Below, piece after piece: positions 34,068 to 43,253 of a stretch of 64,000 nt of DNA; position 1 is the stretch's first letter; each line of letters begins with the position of its first letter. The notes under the pieces were generated by a model, which saw nothing but the letters and a program-made list of their open reading frames with translations, was not told where the DNA came from and did not search any database. The position numbers and the translations under genes are program-made. The DNA comes from Aliihoeflea sp023389195 (lineage in GTDB: Bacteria > Pseudomonadota > Alphaproteobacteria > Rhizobiales > Rhizobiaceae): NCBI GenBank assembly GCA_023389195.1, contig JAEWET010000021.1, forward strand, positions 62,001 through 126,000, in the 5' to 3' direction.

Positions 34068-35021
34068 TCAGAAATATCCTTCGAGCTTCTTCTTTTCCAT
34101 CGATCCCGCCTCGTCGCGGTCGATGGCGCGGCCCTGGCGCTCGGAAACGGTTGCGGTGGTGATCTCGTCGATGATGTCGTCGATGGTCTCGGCTTCGGAG
34201 AAGATGCCGCCGGAAAGCGCGAAGCAGCCGAGGGTGCGGAAGCGGATCGAGCCTTCCTGGCGCACCTCGCCTGGCCAGAGCTCCAGACGTTCGTCCTCGG
34301 CGAGAATGATCATGCCGTCGCGCAGCACGAAGGGCCGGCGTTTGGCAAAATAGAGATCGACGATCGGGATTTCCTCGGCCTTGATGTACTGCCAGACGTC
34401 GAGCTCGGTCCAGTTGGAGAGCGGGAAGACGCGCACGCTCTCACCGCGCGCGATGCGGCCATTGTAGAGGTTCCACAGCTCCGGCCGCTGGTTGCGCGCG
34501 TCCCAGCGATGGTCGGGCGAGCGGAAGGAGAAGATACGCTCCTTGGAGCGCGAGGCGTCCTCGTCGCGGCGCGCGCCGCCGAAGGCTGCGTCGTAACGGC
34601 CGGCATCGAGCGCCTGGCGCAGCGCCTCGGTCTTCATGACGTCGGTGAAGTAGGAAGAGCCGTGCTTGAACGGACTCAACCCCTCGGCCGCGCCGCGCGG
34701 ATTGGTATGGACGTTGAGATCGAGGCCGAGGTCGCGCGCGGTCTGGTCGCGAAAGGCGATCATCTGCGAGAACTTCCAGCCGGTATCGACATGGAGCAGC
34801 GGAAAGGGGATCGGTTCGGGCCAGAAGGCCTTGCGCGCGACATGCAGCAGGACGGACGAATCCTTGCCGACCGAATAGAGCATCACCGGCCGTTCGAACT
34901 CCGCCGCGACCTCGCGGAAGATGTGGATCGCTTCGTTCTCAAGGGCCTGGAGATGCGGCGAAAGGCGGCTGGAGTGGCTGTTGTCGTCGGTGGTCTGAAG
35001 GCGGGCTGCTGCTGCGGTCAT
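34068..35021 (-). CDS. cysD: Sulfate adenylyltransferase subunit 2
   Basis: The ATG at 35021, overlapping the cysH stop by four bases, gives 317 residues (MTAAAARLQ). The PP-loop is VMLYSVGKDSSVLLHVARKA near residue 45. It also has HVDTGWKF, FGGARRDEDASRSKERIFSFR and the C-terminal RFRTLGCFALSGG. It forms APS from sulfate and ATP in the assimilatory pathway. Confidence 0.97.
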   Translation of the reverse strand: MTAAAARLQTTDDNSHSSRLSPHLQALENEAIHIFREVAAEFERPVMLYSVGKDSSVLLHVARKAFWPEPIPFPLLHVDTGWKFSQMIAFRDQTARDLGLDLNVHTNPRGAAEGLSPFKHGSSYFTDVMKTEALRQALDAGRYDAAFGGARRDEDASRSKERIFSFRSPDHRWDARNQRPELWNLYNGRIARGESVRVFPLSNWTELDVWQYIKAEEIPIVDLYFAKRRPFVLRDGMIILAEDERLELWPGEVRQEGSIRFRTLGCFALSGGIFSEAETIDDIIDEITTATVSERQGRAIDRDEAGSMEKKKLEGYF

Positions 35022-35788
35022 GTTGCGGGCACTTGCACTTTCGGGGAGGAGATCGGGGTGATCGGCGAGGCGGCGTCCTTGACGTGGAGCCCGCATTCGC
35101 GGGTCTGGTCCTGTTCCCACCACCATCGGCCGGCGCGCTCCGGCTCGCCCGGCTTGATCGCACGGGTGCAGGGCTCGCAGCCGATCGAGGGATAGCCGCG
35201 CGCGTGGAGCGGGTTGAGCGGCACGTCGTGGCGCGCCGCATAGGCATTGATCGCGTCAAGCGTGACGTCGGCGAGCGGGTTGACCTTGAGAAGGCCGCGC
35301 TGCGCGTCCCATTCGGCGAGCGGCGTTTCCGCGCGCGCGCCGGACTGCCCGCGCCGCACGCCGGTGATCCAGATTTCCGCCCGGTCGAGCGCCAGCGAAA
35401 GCGGGCGCAGCTTGCGGATGTCGCAGCAGGCGTGCCGTGCCTCGACGCTGTCGTAGAAGCCGTTAAGGCCGTAGCGCGCGGTGTAGGCTTCGATGTCGAT
35501 GGGCGCCGGGCGATAGCGCTCGATGGCAAGGGCGAAACGGCGCTCGGTCTCGTCGATCAGCGTACGCGTTTCGTCGAAGAGGCGTCCGGTGTCGAGCGTG
35601 ACGATCTCGATCGAGCCCGCCGTACCGGAGCGCGCGATGGCCGCCGTGATGATTTGGTCCTCGATGCCGAGCGAGGTCGTGAACACCTTGCGGCCGGCAA
35701 AGCGCGCCACGCGTTGAAGCCTCGCTTCCAGATCGAGGGAGCTGAGTTCGTCGGCGAGGGCGGCAATGGCGGCAGGTGCGTGCGTCAT
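35018..35788 (-). CDS. cysH: Assimilatory adenylylsulfate (APS) reductase
   Basis: A 256-residue CysH-family protein. Cysteine pairs at residues 121-122 (HACCDIRKLRPL) and 204/207 (CEPCTRAI) are the [4Fe-4S] ligands that mark the APS-reducing subtype. The catalytic cysteine is at 232 (RECGLH). This subtype reduces APS directly to sulfite with thioredoxin and needs no CysC, matching the lack of an APS kinase domain in CysN. Confidence 0.96.
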   Translation of the reverse strand: MTHAPAAIAALADELSSLDLEARLQRVARFAGRKVFTTSLGIEDQIITAAIARSGTAGSIEIVTLDTGRLFDETRTLIDETERRFALAIERYRPAPIDIEAYTARYGLNGFYDSVEARHACCDIRKLRPLSLALDRAEIWITGVRRGQSGARAETPLAEWDAQRGLLKVNPLADVTLDAINAYAARHDVPLNPLHARGYPSIGCEPCTRAIKPGEPERAGRWWWEQDQTRECGLHVKDAASPITPISSPKVQVPAT

Positions 35789-35825
35789 GCCTGCAAAGAT
35801 GCGGGATCGGGCCGCGCCGCGACAG

Positions 35826-35875
35826 GAAACGGGCTCTCATTTTTCCGCGGATGCGAGCAAATTCGAACCCGTTTC
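35826..35875 (-). other. Inverted repeat between cysA and cysH
   Basis: GAAACGGG at 35826-35833 and CCCGTTTC at 35868-35875 can pair across a 34-nt loop in the 111-bp gap between the cysA stop and the cysH start. It could be a partial terminator, operator or attenuator dividing uptake from reduction genes. No SAM-type riboswitch fold was recognised here. Confidence 0.35.
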
Positions 35876-35899
35876 GCCGCCAGCGCGCAATTGCCGGCC

Positions 35900-36940
35900 T
35901 CAATGGGCGGGGAAGAGCTTCCACGCGCGCGGCCTGAACGCGATGCGCGTGCCCTCCGCGACCGGGCTGTCGGCCGGCAGTTCGATCTCGACGCGATGAC
36001 CGGGGCCGCCCACGGCAAGCTCGATGCGCCGGCGCGCCTCGACCCGGCGCGTGGCGGTGACGGTGCCGGCGATGCAGCCGCCGCAGCCTTCCAGAACGTC
36101 GATGTCGTGCGGGCGGAAATAGAGCTCGGCGGGGCCGGCGGGCGCATTGTGCGCCTCGAGACCGATGGTCCGGTCCTCCAGCCACACCTGCCCGTCCTCG
36201 ACACGCACCGGCAGCCGGCTCGATTCGCCGATGAAGCCGTAGACGAAGGGGGAGTTCGGCGTGTCGTAGATGTCGTCGGCCGAGCCGACCTGCTCGATCC
36301 GGCCGCGGCTCATCACCACGACGCGGTCGGCAAGCTCCAGCGCTTCTTCCTGATCGTGCGTGACGAAGACGGTGGTGTGACCGGTGCGGTCGTGGATTTC
36401 GCGCAGCCAGCGGCGCAGGTCGCGGCGCACCTGGGCGTCGAGTGCGCCGAAGGGCTCATCAAGAAGAAGCACCTTCGGCTCGATGGCGAGCGCGCGGGCA
36501 AGCGCGACGCGCTGGCGCTGGCCACCGGAAAGCTGGCTCGGGAAGCGCTTTTCGAGGCCCGAAAGCTGGACGAGATCGAGCAGTTCGAGCGCCCGGTGGC
36601 GGATTTCCGACTTCGGCGGACGGGTCGCCGCGGGACGCACCTTCAGCCCGAAACCGATATTGTCGAGGACGTTCATGTGCCGGAAGAGCGCGTAGTGCTG
36701 GAAGACGAAGCCGACATTGCGCTCCTGCACGCTCTTGCGCGACGCGTCCTCGTCGCCGAAATGGATCGCCCCGCCGGTCGGGAAATCGAGGCCGGCGATG
36801 AGGCGCAGGAGCGTCGTCTTGCCGGAGCCCGAAGGTCCCAGAAGCGCGATCAGTTCGCCGGAGCGGATGTCTAGCGAGACGTTGTCGAGCGCATGGAAGC
36901 CTGAGAAGGTCTTGTCGATGGAATTGACGCGAAGTTCCAT
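35900..36940 (-). CDS. cysA: Sulfate/thiosulfate ABC transporter ATP-binding protein
   Basis: From the ATG at 36940, 346 residues. Walker A GPSGSGKTTLLRLIAGL near residue 35, QHYALFRHMNVLDNIGFGLKV (Q-loop, CysA-typical), signature LSGGQRQRVALARALA and Walker B LLLDEPFGALDAQVRRDLRRWL. A C-terminal TOBE-like domain follows (ELYFRPHDIDVLEG). It powers CysTW. It is separated from cysW by 14 bp. Confidence 0.96.
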   Translation of the reverse strand: MELRVNSIDKTFSGFHALDNVSLDIRSGELIALLGPSGSGKTTLLRLIAGLDFPTGGAIHFGDEDASRKSVQERNVGFVFQHYALFRHMNVLDNIGFGLKVRPAATRPPKSEIRHRALELLDLVQLSGLEKRFPSQLSGGQRQRVALARALAIEPKVLLLDEPFGALDAQVRRDLRRWLREIHDRTGHTTVFVTHDQEEALELADRVVVMSRGRIEQVGSADDIYDTPNSPFVYGFIGESSRLPVRVEDGQVWLEDRTIGLEAHNAPAGPAELYFRPHDIDVLEGCGGCIAGTVTATRRVEARRRIELAVGGPGHRVEIELPADSPVAEGTRIAFRPRAWKLFPAH

Positions 36941-36954
36941 TGAGGGATTCCCGA

Positions 36955-37845
36955 TTAATGTCCGCGCAGGCCATCGCCGCGGCCGTAGACGCGTTCGAGA
37001 ACGGCCTTGAGGACGAGCGTGACGAGGGCGAGGACGGCAAGGAGCGAGGCGACCGCGAAGGCGGCGACGAAATTGTACTCGTTGTAGAGGATCTCGACCT
37101 GCAGCGGCATGGTGACGGTCTCGCCGCGCAGCCGGCCGGAGACGACGGACACGGCGCCGAACTCGCCCATGGCGCGGGCGTTGCAGAGGAGAACGCCGTA
37201 GAGCAGGCCCCATTTGATGTTGGGCAGCGTGACCAGCCGGAACGCCTGCCAGCCCGACGCGCCGAGCGAGATCGCCGCCTCCTCGTCGCCGGTACCCTGA
37301 TCCTGCATCAGCGGGATCAGCTCGCGAGCGATGAACGGGAAGGTGACGAAGATCGTCGCCAGCACCACGCCCGGAACGGCAAAGAGGATCTGCAGCCCGT
37401 AGGAGTTGAGGAGCGGGCCGAAATAGCTCTGCGCATTGAAGAGCAGCACGTAGACGAGGCCGGCGATCACCGGCGAGACCGAGAAGGGCAGGTCGATCAG
37501 CGTGATCAGGAACGCCTTGCCCTTGAACTCGAACTTGGCGATCGCCCATGCCGCCGCGACGCCGAAGACCAGGTTGGCCGGCACGGCGATGGCCGCGACG
37601 AGCAGCGTCAGCCTGATCGCGGCGAGCGCATCCGGCTCGACGATGGAGGCGAGCGCCACCTGCCAGCCGCGCCGCAGCGCCTCGGCGAAGACGGCGACGA
37701 GCGGCATGAAGAGAACCAGCGCCAGAAAGGCGACGGCGATCGAGATCAGCACCCATTTCGCCGCCGGGCTCTCGCCGGTCGGATCGCGAAAGGGCGTCTC
37801 GGGGGTGGCTGCGAACGAACCCTGCAAGGCCAGACTATCCGCCAT
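36955..37845 (-). CDS. cysW: Sulfate ABC transporter permease CysW
   Basis: A 296-residue permease with six TM segments and the EAA loop DEEAAISLGASGWQAFRLVTLPNIKWGLLYG. The NARAMGEFGAVSVVSGRLRGETVTMPLQVEILYNEY region is diagnostic of CysW. It overlaps cysT by 11 bases. Confidence 0.96.
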   Translation of the reverse strand: MADSLALQGSFAATPETPFRDPTGESPAAKWVLISIAVAFLALVLFMPLVAVFAEALRRGWQVALASIVEPDALAAIRLTLLVAAIAVPANLVFGVAAAWAIAKFEFKGKAFLITLIDLPFSVSPVIAGLVYVLLFNAQSYFGPLLNSYGLQILFAVPGVVLATIFVTFPFIARELIPLMQDQGTGDEEAAISLGASGWQAFRLVTLPNIKWGLLYGVLLCNARAMGEFGAVSVVSGRLRGETVTMPLQVEILYNEYNFVAAFAVASLLAVLALVTLVLKAVLERVYGRGDGLRGH

Positions 37846-38698
37846 AACCGAACCTCCTGCGGCTCCAGGCCTGAATGAGATTGATGGTGAGGAGCACCAC
37901 GAAGGCGAGCACCAGCATGATCGCGCCGATGGCGGTCGCGGCCGGATAGTTGAATTCCTCCAGCCGGATGACGATCAGAAGCGGTGCGATCTCCGAGACG
38001 AACGGGATGTTGCCCGCGATGAACAGCACCGAGCCGTATTCGCCGACGGCGCGGCCGAAGGCGAGGGCGAAGCCGGTGAGGATCGCCGGCAGGAGGCCGG
38101 GAAGAATGACCCGCCACACGGTCTGGAAGCGGTTGGCGCCGAGCGTCGCGGCGGCTTCCTCGACCTCGCGGCTGATCTCCTCCATCACCGGCTGGACGGT
38201 GCGCACGACGAAGGGCAGGCCGATGAAGATCAGCGCGATCACGATGCCGGTCGGCGTATAGGCGATGCGGATGTCATAGGGCTGAAGCCACTGCCCGACC
38301 CAGCCATTCGGCGCGTAGATGGCGGTGAGCGCGATGCCCGCCACCGCCGTCGGCAGCGCGAAGGGCAGGTCGACCGCCGCATCGATCAGCCGCCGGCCGG
38401 GGAAACGGTATCGCACCAGCACCCAGGCGACGATGACGCCGAAGACGACATTGACGCTTGCCGCGAAGGCCGACGTCCAGAACGAGGTTCGCAACGCGGC
38501 GACGACGCGCGGGTCGGTCGCCAGCCGCCAGAACTCGGTCCAGCCGAGCGACGCCGATTTCCAGCCCAGCCCCGCCAGCGGGATCAGGATCAGGAGTGAG
38601 AGATAGAAGATGGTGAAACCGAATGTGATCCCGAATCCCGGGATCACGCTCGGCTCCTTCCAGCGCCAGCGCGCCGGCGCTGAAAGCACCGCACTCAT
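37835..38698 (-). CDS. cysT: Sulfate ABC transporter permease CysT
   Basis: A 287-residue permease with six TM segments, the VIPGFGITFGFTIFYLSLLILIPL start typical of CysT, and VEEAAATLGANRFQTVWRVILPGLLPAILTG as EAA loop. The GRAVGEYGSVLFIAGNIPFVSEIAPLLI stretch separates it from CysW. It starts three bases after the cysP stop codon. Confidence 0.96.
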   Translation of the reverse strand: MSAVLSAPARWRWKEPSVIPGFGITFGFTIFYLSLLILIPLAGLGWKSASLGWTEFWRLATDPRVVAALRTSFWTSAFAASVNVVFGVIVAWVLVRYRFPGRRLIDAAVDLPFALPTAVAGIALTAIYAPNGWVGQWLQPYDIRIAYTPTGIVIALIFIGLPFVVRTVQPVMEEISREVEEAAATLGANRFQTVWRVILPGLLPAILTGFALAFGRAVGEYGSVLFIAGNIPFVSEIAPLLIVIRLEEFNYPAATAIGAIMLVLAFVVLLTINLIQAWSRRRFGYGG

Positions 38699-38701
38699 CG
38701 A

Positions 38702-39721
38702 TCAGCGACCCGGCAGGTAGATCTGGTCGAAGACGCCGCCGTCGCCGAAGAAGCGCGGCTGCGCCTCCCGCCATCCGCCGAGATCGTCGATGGTGACGAG
38801 CTCGAGATCGGGAAAGCGCTCCAGTTCGGCCGGTTCCACCACGTCCGGTTTGGCCGGGCGGTAGAAGTTGCGCGCCGCGACGTTCTGGCCGACATCCGAA
38901 TAGAGATATTCGAGATAGGCGGTCGCGACCTCGCGCGTGCCCTTGGCGTCGACATTGGCGTCGACCACCGCCACCGGCGGCTCGGCGAGGATCGAGAGCG
39001 ACGGGACGACGATGTCGAACTGGTCGGGCCCGAGCTCCTCGATAGCGAGGAAAGCCTCGTTCTCCCAGGCGAGCAGCACGTCGCCGATGCCGCGCTGGAC
39101 GAAGGTCGTGGTGGAGCCCCGCGCGGCGCCGTCGAGGACAGGCACGTGCTTGAAGAGTTCGGTGACGTATTCGGTCGCCTTCGCTTCGTCGCCGCCATGT
39201 TCCTTCAGTGCCCATGCCCAGGCGGCAAGGAAGTTCCAGCGCGCGCCGCCCGAGGATTTCGGGTTGGGCGTGATGACCTCGACACCCTCCCCGATCAAAT
39301 CGCCCCAATCGGTCAGGTTCTTCGGATTGCCCTTGCGCACCAGGAAAACAATGGTCGAGGTGTAGGGCGCGTTGTTGTTGTCGAGCGTGCCGCGCCAGTC
39401 TTCGCGGATCTTGCCGGTATTCGACACGATGGCGTCGATATCGGCTTCGAGCGCCAGCGTGACGACGTCCGCCTCGAGCCCGTCGATGACGGTGCGTGCC
39501 TGGCTGCCGGACCCGCCATGCGTGGCCTGGATGTTGACCGTTTCCCCTTTTTCCCCCTGCCAGTGCTCGGCAAAGGCCGCGTTGAACTCACGATAGAGTT
39601 CGCGCGTCGGATCGTAGGAGACGTTGATGATGGTCTGTTGCGCATAGGCGAAACCCAATCCGCCAAATTGCACCGATGCGGCCAGAGCCGCCGTGAAGAG
39701 AACATGTCTTCGCGTGAACAT
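38702..39721 (-). CDS. cysP: Sulfate ABC transporter substrate-binding protein
   Basis: The ATG at 39721 has GGAGG eight bases upstream and yields 339 residues with a signal peptide (RRHVLFTAALAASVQFGGLGFAYA-QQT). The mature N-terminus NVSYDPTRELYREFNAAF and the GGSGSQARTVIDGLEADVVTLALEADI, NPKSSGGARWNFLAAWAWAL and AYLEYLYSDVGQ segments (key residues SYDPTRE, GGSG-QA, PKSSGGARW) are those of Sbp/CysP. First gene of the cysPTWA-HDN block. Confidence 0.96.
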   Translation of the reverse strand: MFTRRHVLFTAALAASVQFGGLGFAYAQQTIINVSYDPTRELYREFNAAFAEHWQGEKGETVNIQATHGGSGSQARTVIDGLEADVVTLALEADIDAIVSNTGKIREDWRGTLDNNNAPYTSTIVFLVRKGNPKNLTDWGDLIGEGVEVITPNPKSSGGARWNFLAAWAWALKEHGGDEAKATEYVTELFKHVPVLDGAARGSTTTFVQRGIGDVLLAWENEAFLAIEELGPDQFDIVVPSLSILAEPPVAVVDANVDAKGTREVATAYLEYLYSDVGQNVAARNFYRPAKPDVVEPAELERFPDLELVTIDDLGGWREAQPRFFGDGGVFDQIYLPGR

Positions 39722-39795
39722 GTCGACTGCCTCCGTTGACAGCCCCAATCCTACGCATGTCGCCGCCCAGCGGAACGCAGCCCGCGACCAAACTT

Positions 39796-39852
39796 GGCGG
39801 GCTTTCGGAATGGTCGTTCCAAATTGCGGCAGAATGACGCAAAAAGCCCGCC
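39796..39852 (-). other. Inverted repeat upstream of cysP
   Basis: GGCGGGCTTT at 39796-39805 pairs perfectly with AAAGCCCGCC at 39843-39852. A smaller GGAA/TTCC repeat lies inside. The element sits 75-130 bp upstream of cysP and just past the convergent-side stop of the PrpD gene, which reads the same way. It may combine a terminator for the PrpD operon with a cysP operator region. Confidence 0.45.
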
Positions 39853-39857
39853 GGTGT

Positions 39858-41156
39858 TCAGGTGCGTGCGAAGACCTCCTTGAAAGTCGAGACAGGCGCG
39901 TTGCGGTCGGCAAGGCCGTAGATCTCGTCGATCAGGCCGTGTGCGGCGCCGGCATCGAAATCGGCGAGGCTCAGAAGCTCCACGGCCTTTACCGTCAGTT
40001 CTTCGCGGTCGAGCGGATTTTCCGGATCGCCCTTGCAGGCCTCGCGGCGCTCCTCGAGCCAGATGTCCCCGACGCGCGCCTTGACGCTTGCCCCCCAGGC
40101 CCCCGGATAGGCGGCTTCGATCGCCGGGTCGACGTCGAGCGACGTGATCGCGCGCAACTCGCGCGCAGCGGCGCGGTGATCGCCGTCGAAGGACGATGTC
40201 GTGACGGCGCCGGCCCGGATCGCCTCGGCGACGCAGTGCTGGAGCGAGAATTTCGCGCCATAGGGCTCGGTCGGGTCCGGCCGGTCGCACACGTCGAGCG
40301 CAGCGCGATAGGTTTCGACGCGGATCTCGTCGGGCATCGCGCCGTCGAGACGCGAATTGAGCGCCAGCGCGGCGTCGATGGCCGGATGCGTATGGCGGCA
40401 GCAGGGCCACGGCTTGATCGAGGTCTGGACGAGTTCCCACGGGCCGTCCGCATCGGCCAGGACGGCATCGGGGACCGGGTCCGGGCAAAGCGCCGCGAAG
40501 AAGCCCTTCTCGCCTTCCAGGATCGTGTCGGCGCCGGTGAAGCCTTCGCGCGCCAGAAGCGCGGCGATGACGCCGGATTCGGCCGCGCGCGCGGTGTGCA
40601 GGTGCTTGCTCATCGCGCCGGCCGACAGGAATTCCCAGACGCCGCCCGATTGCGTGCCGGCATTGCCGAGCGCCCAGACGGCCTGATCCTCATCGAGGTC
40701 GAGAAGATGGGCAGCCGCCATCGCCGCGCCGAACGTGCCGCAGGTCGCGGTGTTGTGCCAGACGCGGTAATGCGCCTTGCCGACCGCATTGCCGACGCGG
40801 CAGCAGGCCTCGTAGCCGTGCAGCACCGAAATCAGGAAATCCCGGCCGCTCGCCTGCAGCGTCTCCGCCAGTGCGGCGGCGGCGGGCACGACGACGGTGC
40901 CCGGATGGGTGACGGAGGTGCGGTGGAGGTCGTCGAGTTCGAGAATGTGCGCCAGGCCGCCGAAATAGAAGGCGCGCCGGCCGGCATCGGGCGTCGACCA
41001 CGAGGACAGCGTCGCGATCGCCTTGGCAGGCGCCGTGTCGCGCGCGGCGAGGGCGCAGGCGAGCGTGTCCACGACGAAGCCGGCGGCGCGTTCGAGGTCG
41101 GCGTCGGTGACGGGCTTGCTGCGGATCAACCGGACGAGTTCGCGGGTCAGCGTCAT
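39858..41156 (-). CDS. MmgE/PrpD family protein
   Basis: A 432-residue protein of the 2-methylcitrate dehydratase / cis-aconitate decarboxylase superfamily. It has the N-terminal VVDTLACALAARDTAPA, LELDDLHRTSVTHPGTVVVPAAAALAE near residue 72 (key D-D-H-HPG, active-site region) and the C-terminal KPWPCCRHTHPAIDAALAL (key K-C--HTH). It is cytoplasmic. Followed upstream by a MaoC-like hydratase, acyl-CoA dehydrogenase and linked CoA-transferase, so it likely dehydrates, decarboxylates or isomerises a branched dicarboxylate in that pathway. Confidence 0.88.
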   Translation of the reverse strand: MTLTRELVRLIRSKPVTDADLERAAGFVVDTLACALAARDTAPAKAIATLSSWSTPDAGRRAFYFGGLAHILELDDLHRTSVTHPGTVVVPAAAALAETLQASGRDFLISVLHGYEACCRVGNAVGKAHYRVWHNTATCGTFGAAMAAAHLLDLDEDQAVWALGNAGTQSGGVWEFLSAGAMSKHLHTARAAESGVIAALLAREGFTGADTILEGEKGFFAALCPDPVPDAVLADADGPWELVQTSIKPWPCCRHTHPAIDAALALNSRLDGAMPDEIRVETYRAALDVCDRPDPTEPYGAKFSLQHCVAEAIRAGAVTTSSFDGDHRAAARELRAITSLDVDPAIEAAYPGAWGASVKARVGDIWLEERREACKGDPENPLDREELTVKAVELLSLADFDAGAAHGLIDEIYGLADRNAPVSTFKEVFART

Positions 41157-41159
41157 GGG

Positions 41160-41993
41160 TCAGAATTCCGTGGTCGAGATCATGATGAGGCGATCGTCCC
41201 TATCGCGGGCTTCCAGCGCAAGACCGGACTCGCCTGCCACTTCGACGAGACGGATTTCAGTGCCGCAGAAGACTGGCGACATGGCCCGGAACGAGAAGGC
41301 GGACGGCCGCTCGGCCGCGATCCTGCGGGCGCGCTCGAAGAGCAGCATGGCGACAAGCGGGCCATGGACGATCAGGCCGGGATAATGCTCGACCCCCGTC
41401 ACATAGGGCTGGTCGTAGTGGATGCGGTGGCCGTTATAGGTGAGCGCGGAAAAGCGGAAGAGCGTCACCTCGTCGGGCGTCACGGTTTCTTCGGACAGAA
41501 CCGGCTTGTCGGCGCGCGGGGTGGGCGGTTGGGGCGCCGCCGGGTCCTCCGCCTCGCGATAGACGATGTCATGCTCCTCGGTGGCGACGACATTGCCGCC
41601 CTGCACGATTTCGTGCCGGACCGTGACGAAGGCGAGCGGGCCCGAGCGGCCCTGCTTTTCCGTAACCGACAGGATGGTCGAGCGCTTCTCGGCCTCGGCC
41701 TCGAAGGCGAGATCGCCGGGAAAGGTGAAGCGCCCGCCGGCATACATGCGCCGCGGCAGCGCGATCGGCGGCAGGAACCCGCCTTTCGCCGCGTGACCGT
41801 CGAGGCCGGTCTCATCACGCGGGGTCGCTTCGAGAAAATAGAACCAGTGCCAAAGCGGCGGCAGGCTCGCATCACCTCCGGCGAACGCGGTGGACCAGTC
41901 GCCGAGCATGGCGCGGGCGCGCGTCGCGGGCGAGCGCACGATGTCGTCGGTGACGCTGCGGGTCCGGCCGACCCAGTCGCTGCTATCCGTCAT
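41160..41993 (-). CDS. MaoC-like / FAS1-like hydratase (mesaconyl-CoA hydratase type)
   Basis: A 277-residue double hot-dog protein. The N-terminal half has DASLPPLWHWFYFLEATPRDETGLDGHAAKGGFLPPIALPRRMYAGG (key residues: W-WFYF), as in HTD2/mesaconyl-C4-CoA hydratases. The C-terminal hydratase motif is LFRFSALTYNGHRIHYDQPY followed by YPGLIVHGPL (key residues: N, H-I-H-D near residues 187-195). It hydrates an enoyl-CoA such as mesaconyl-CoA. The stop codon is three bases from the PrpD start. It lies eight bases after the dehydrogenase. Confidence 0.88.
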   Translation of the reverse strand: MTDSSDWVGRTRSVTDDIVRSPATRARAMLGDWSTAFAGGDASLPPLWHWFYFLEATPRDETGLDGHAAKGGFLPPIALPRRMYAGGRFTFPGDLAFEAEAEKRSTILSVTEKQGRSGPLAFVTVRHEIVQGGNVVATEEHDIVYREAEDPAAPQPPTPRADKPVLSEETVTPDEVTLFRFSALTYNGHRIHYDQPYVTGVEHYPGLIVHGPLVAMLLFERARRIAAERPSAFSFRAMSPVFCGTEIRLVEVAGESGLALEARDRDDRLIMISTTEF

Positions 41994-42001
41994 GATCGCC
42001 T

Positions 42002-43174
42002 TCAGAACGAGCGGGGCAGGCCGAGCACCTTTTCGGCCACGTTGGAGAGGATCAGATTGGTCGAGATCGGCGCGATCTGGTAGAGGCGCGTCTCGCGGAA
42101 CTTGCGCTCCACATCATATTCCTCGGCGAAGCCGAAGCCGCCATGCGTCTGGAGGCAGGTGTCAGCGGCGCGCCACGAGGCTTCTGAAGCCAGCATCTTG
42201 GCCATGTTCGCCTCCGGCCCGCACGGCTCGCCGCGGTCGAACATTTCGGCGGCATGGCGCACGGCCAGGCGCGCAGCGTGAAGCTCGACGTGATTGCGCG
42301 CGATCGGAAACTGGATGCCCTGGTTCTGGCCGATCGGACGGCCGAACACCTTGCGCTCCTTGGCATAGTTCGTCGCCCGCTCGATGAACCAGCGGCAATC
42401 GCCGATACATTCGGCGGCAATCAGGATGCGCTCGGCATTCATGCCGTCGAGAATGTAGCGAAAACCCTTGTGCTCCTCGCCGATGAGCGCGTCGGCGGGA
42501 ATTTCGAGATTGTCGAAGAAGATTTCCGTCGTCGCGTGGTTGATCATCGTCGCGATCGGCGTGATCCGCATCTGGTCCTTCGGCGCCGCCTTCATGTCGA
42601 CGATGAAGACCGACAGCCCGTCCGTGCGCGAGGGCAGGGAGCCCTTGGGCGCCGTGCGGGCGAGGAGGATCATGAGGTCGGAATGCTCGGCGCGGCTGGT
42701 CCAGACCTTCTGGCCGTTGACGACATAGGTATCGCCGCGCTTCTCGGCCGTCGTCGCGATCGACAGCGTATCGGTGCCCGCGCCAGGTTCGGTGACGCCG
42801 AACGCCTGCAGGCGCAATTCGCCGCTCGCGATCCTGGGCAGGTATTTCTGCTTCTGCGCCTCGCTGCCATGCCGCAGCAGCGTGCCCATCGTGTACATCT
42901 GGGCGTGGCACGCGGCCCCGTTGGCGCCGGAGGCATGGACTTCGGCGAGGATCGCTGCCGCGGCACGCAAGGGCAGGCCGCTGCCGCCATACTCCGCCGG
43001 GATCAGCGCGGCGAGCAGCCCGGCTTCGGCCATCGCGGTGACGAACTCGGTCGGGTACTCGCGGGCGCGGTCGACCTTGCGCCAATAGGCGTCGGGAAAA
43101 CGCCGGCACAGCGCGCGCGTCGTCTCGCGAATGGGCTCGAGGTCGTCGTCGGAAATGGGCTGAACGGAATCCAT
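42002..43174 (-). CDS. Acyl-CoA dehydrogenase (IVD-like catalytic position)
   Basis: From the ATG at 43174 (MDSVQPI), 390 residues. FAD/substrate motifs include LQAFGVTEPGAGTDTLSI and YVVNGQKVWTSRAEHSDLMILLART, then RKVFGRPIGQNQGIQF and LQTHGGFGFAEEYDVER. The canonical C-terminal YEGTS glutamate is replaced (YQIAPISTN), but NAERILIAAE offers a glutamate where isovaleryl-CoA dehydrogenase has its base. This combination marks a subfamily often found with MaoC-like and CoA-transferase genes. It probably makes the enoyl-CoA for the adjacent hydratase. Confidence 0.9.
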   Translation of the reverse strand: MDSVQPISDDDLEPIRETTRALCRRFPDAYWRKVDRAREYPTEFVTAMAEAGLLAALIPAEYGGSGLPLRAAAAILAEVHASGANGAACHAQMYTMGTLLRHGSEAQKQKYLPRIASGELRLQAFGVTEPGAGTDTLSIATTAEKRGDTYVVNGQKVWTSRAEHSDLMILLARTAPKGSLPSRTDGLSVFIVDMKAAPKDQMRITPIATMINHATTEIFFDNLEIPADALIGEEHKGFRYILDGMNAERILIAAECIGDCRWFIERATNYAKERKVFGRPIGQNQGIQFPIARNHVELHAARLAVRHAAEMFDRGEPCGPEANMAKMLASEASWRAADTCLQTHGGFGFAEEYDVERKFRETRLYQIAPISTNLILSNVAEKVLGLPRSF

Positions 43175-43253
43175 CGGTCTCACTGAAGTGGGGCTCGGAG
43201 CCTGCAAATTGGGCCCCATCGGGCTCTAAGGCAAAGATAATTTCCTTTTAGCG

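Noticed and set aside
35900..37756. A 618-residue minus-strand frame suggesting a fused CysA
   Set aside because: The extra N-terminal part is an out-of-frame reading of cysW; the real CysA starts at 36940 with normal length.
39722..39857. A SAM or other riboswitch upstream of cysP
   Set aside because: Only a simple inverted repeat is seen; no conserved SAM-II or other riboswitch core was recognised.
39693..42083. A 796-codon open frame on the plus strand
   Set aside because: It covers the PrpD and MaoC-like genes in antisense and has low-complexity Arg/Gly/Ala composition with no motif.
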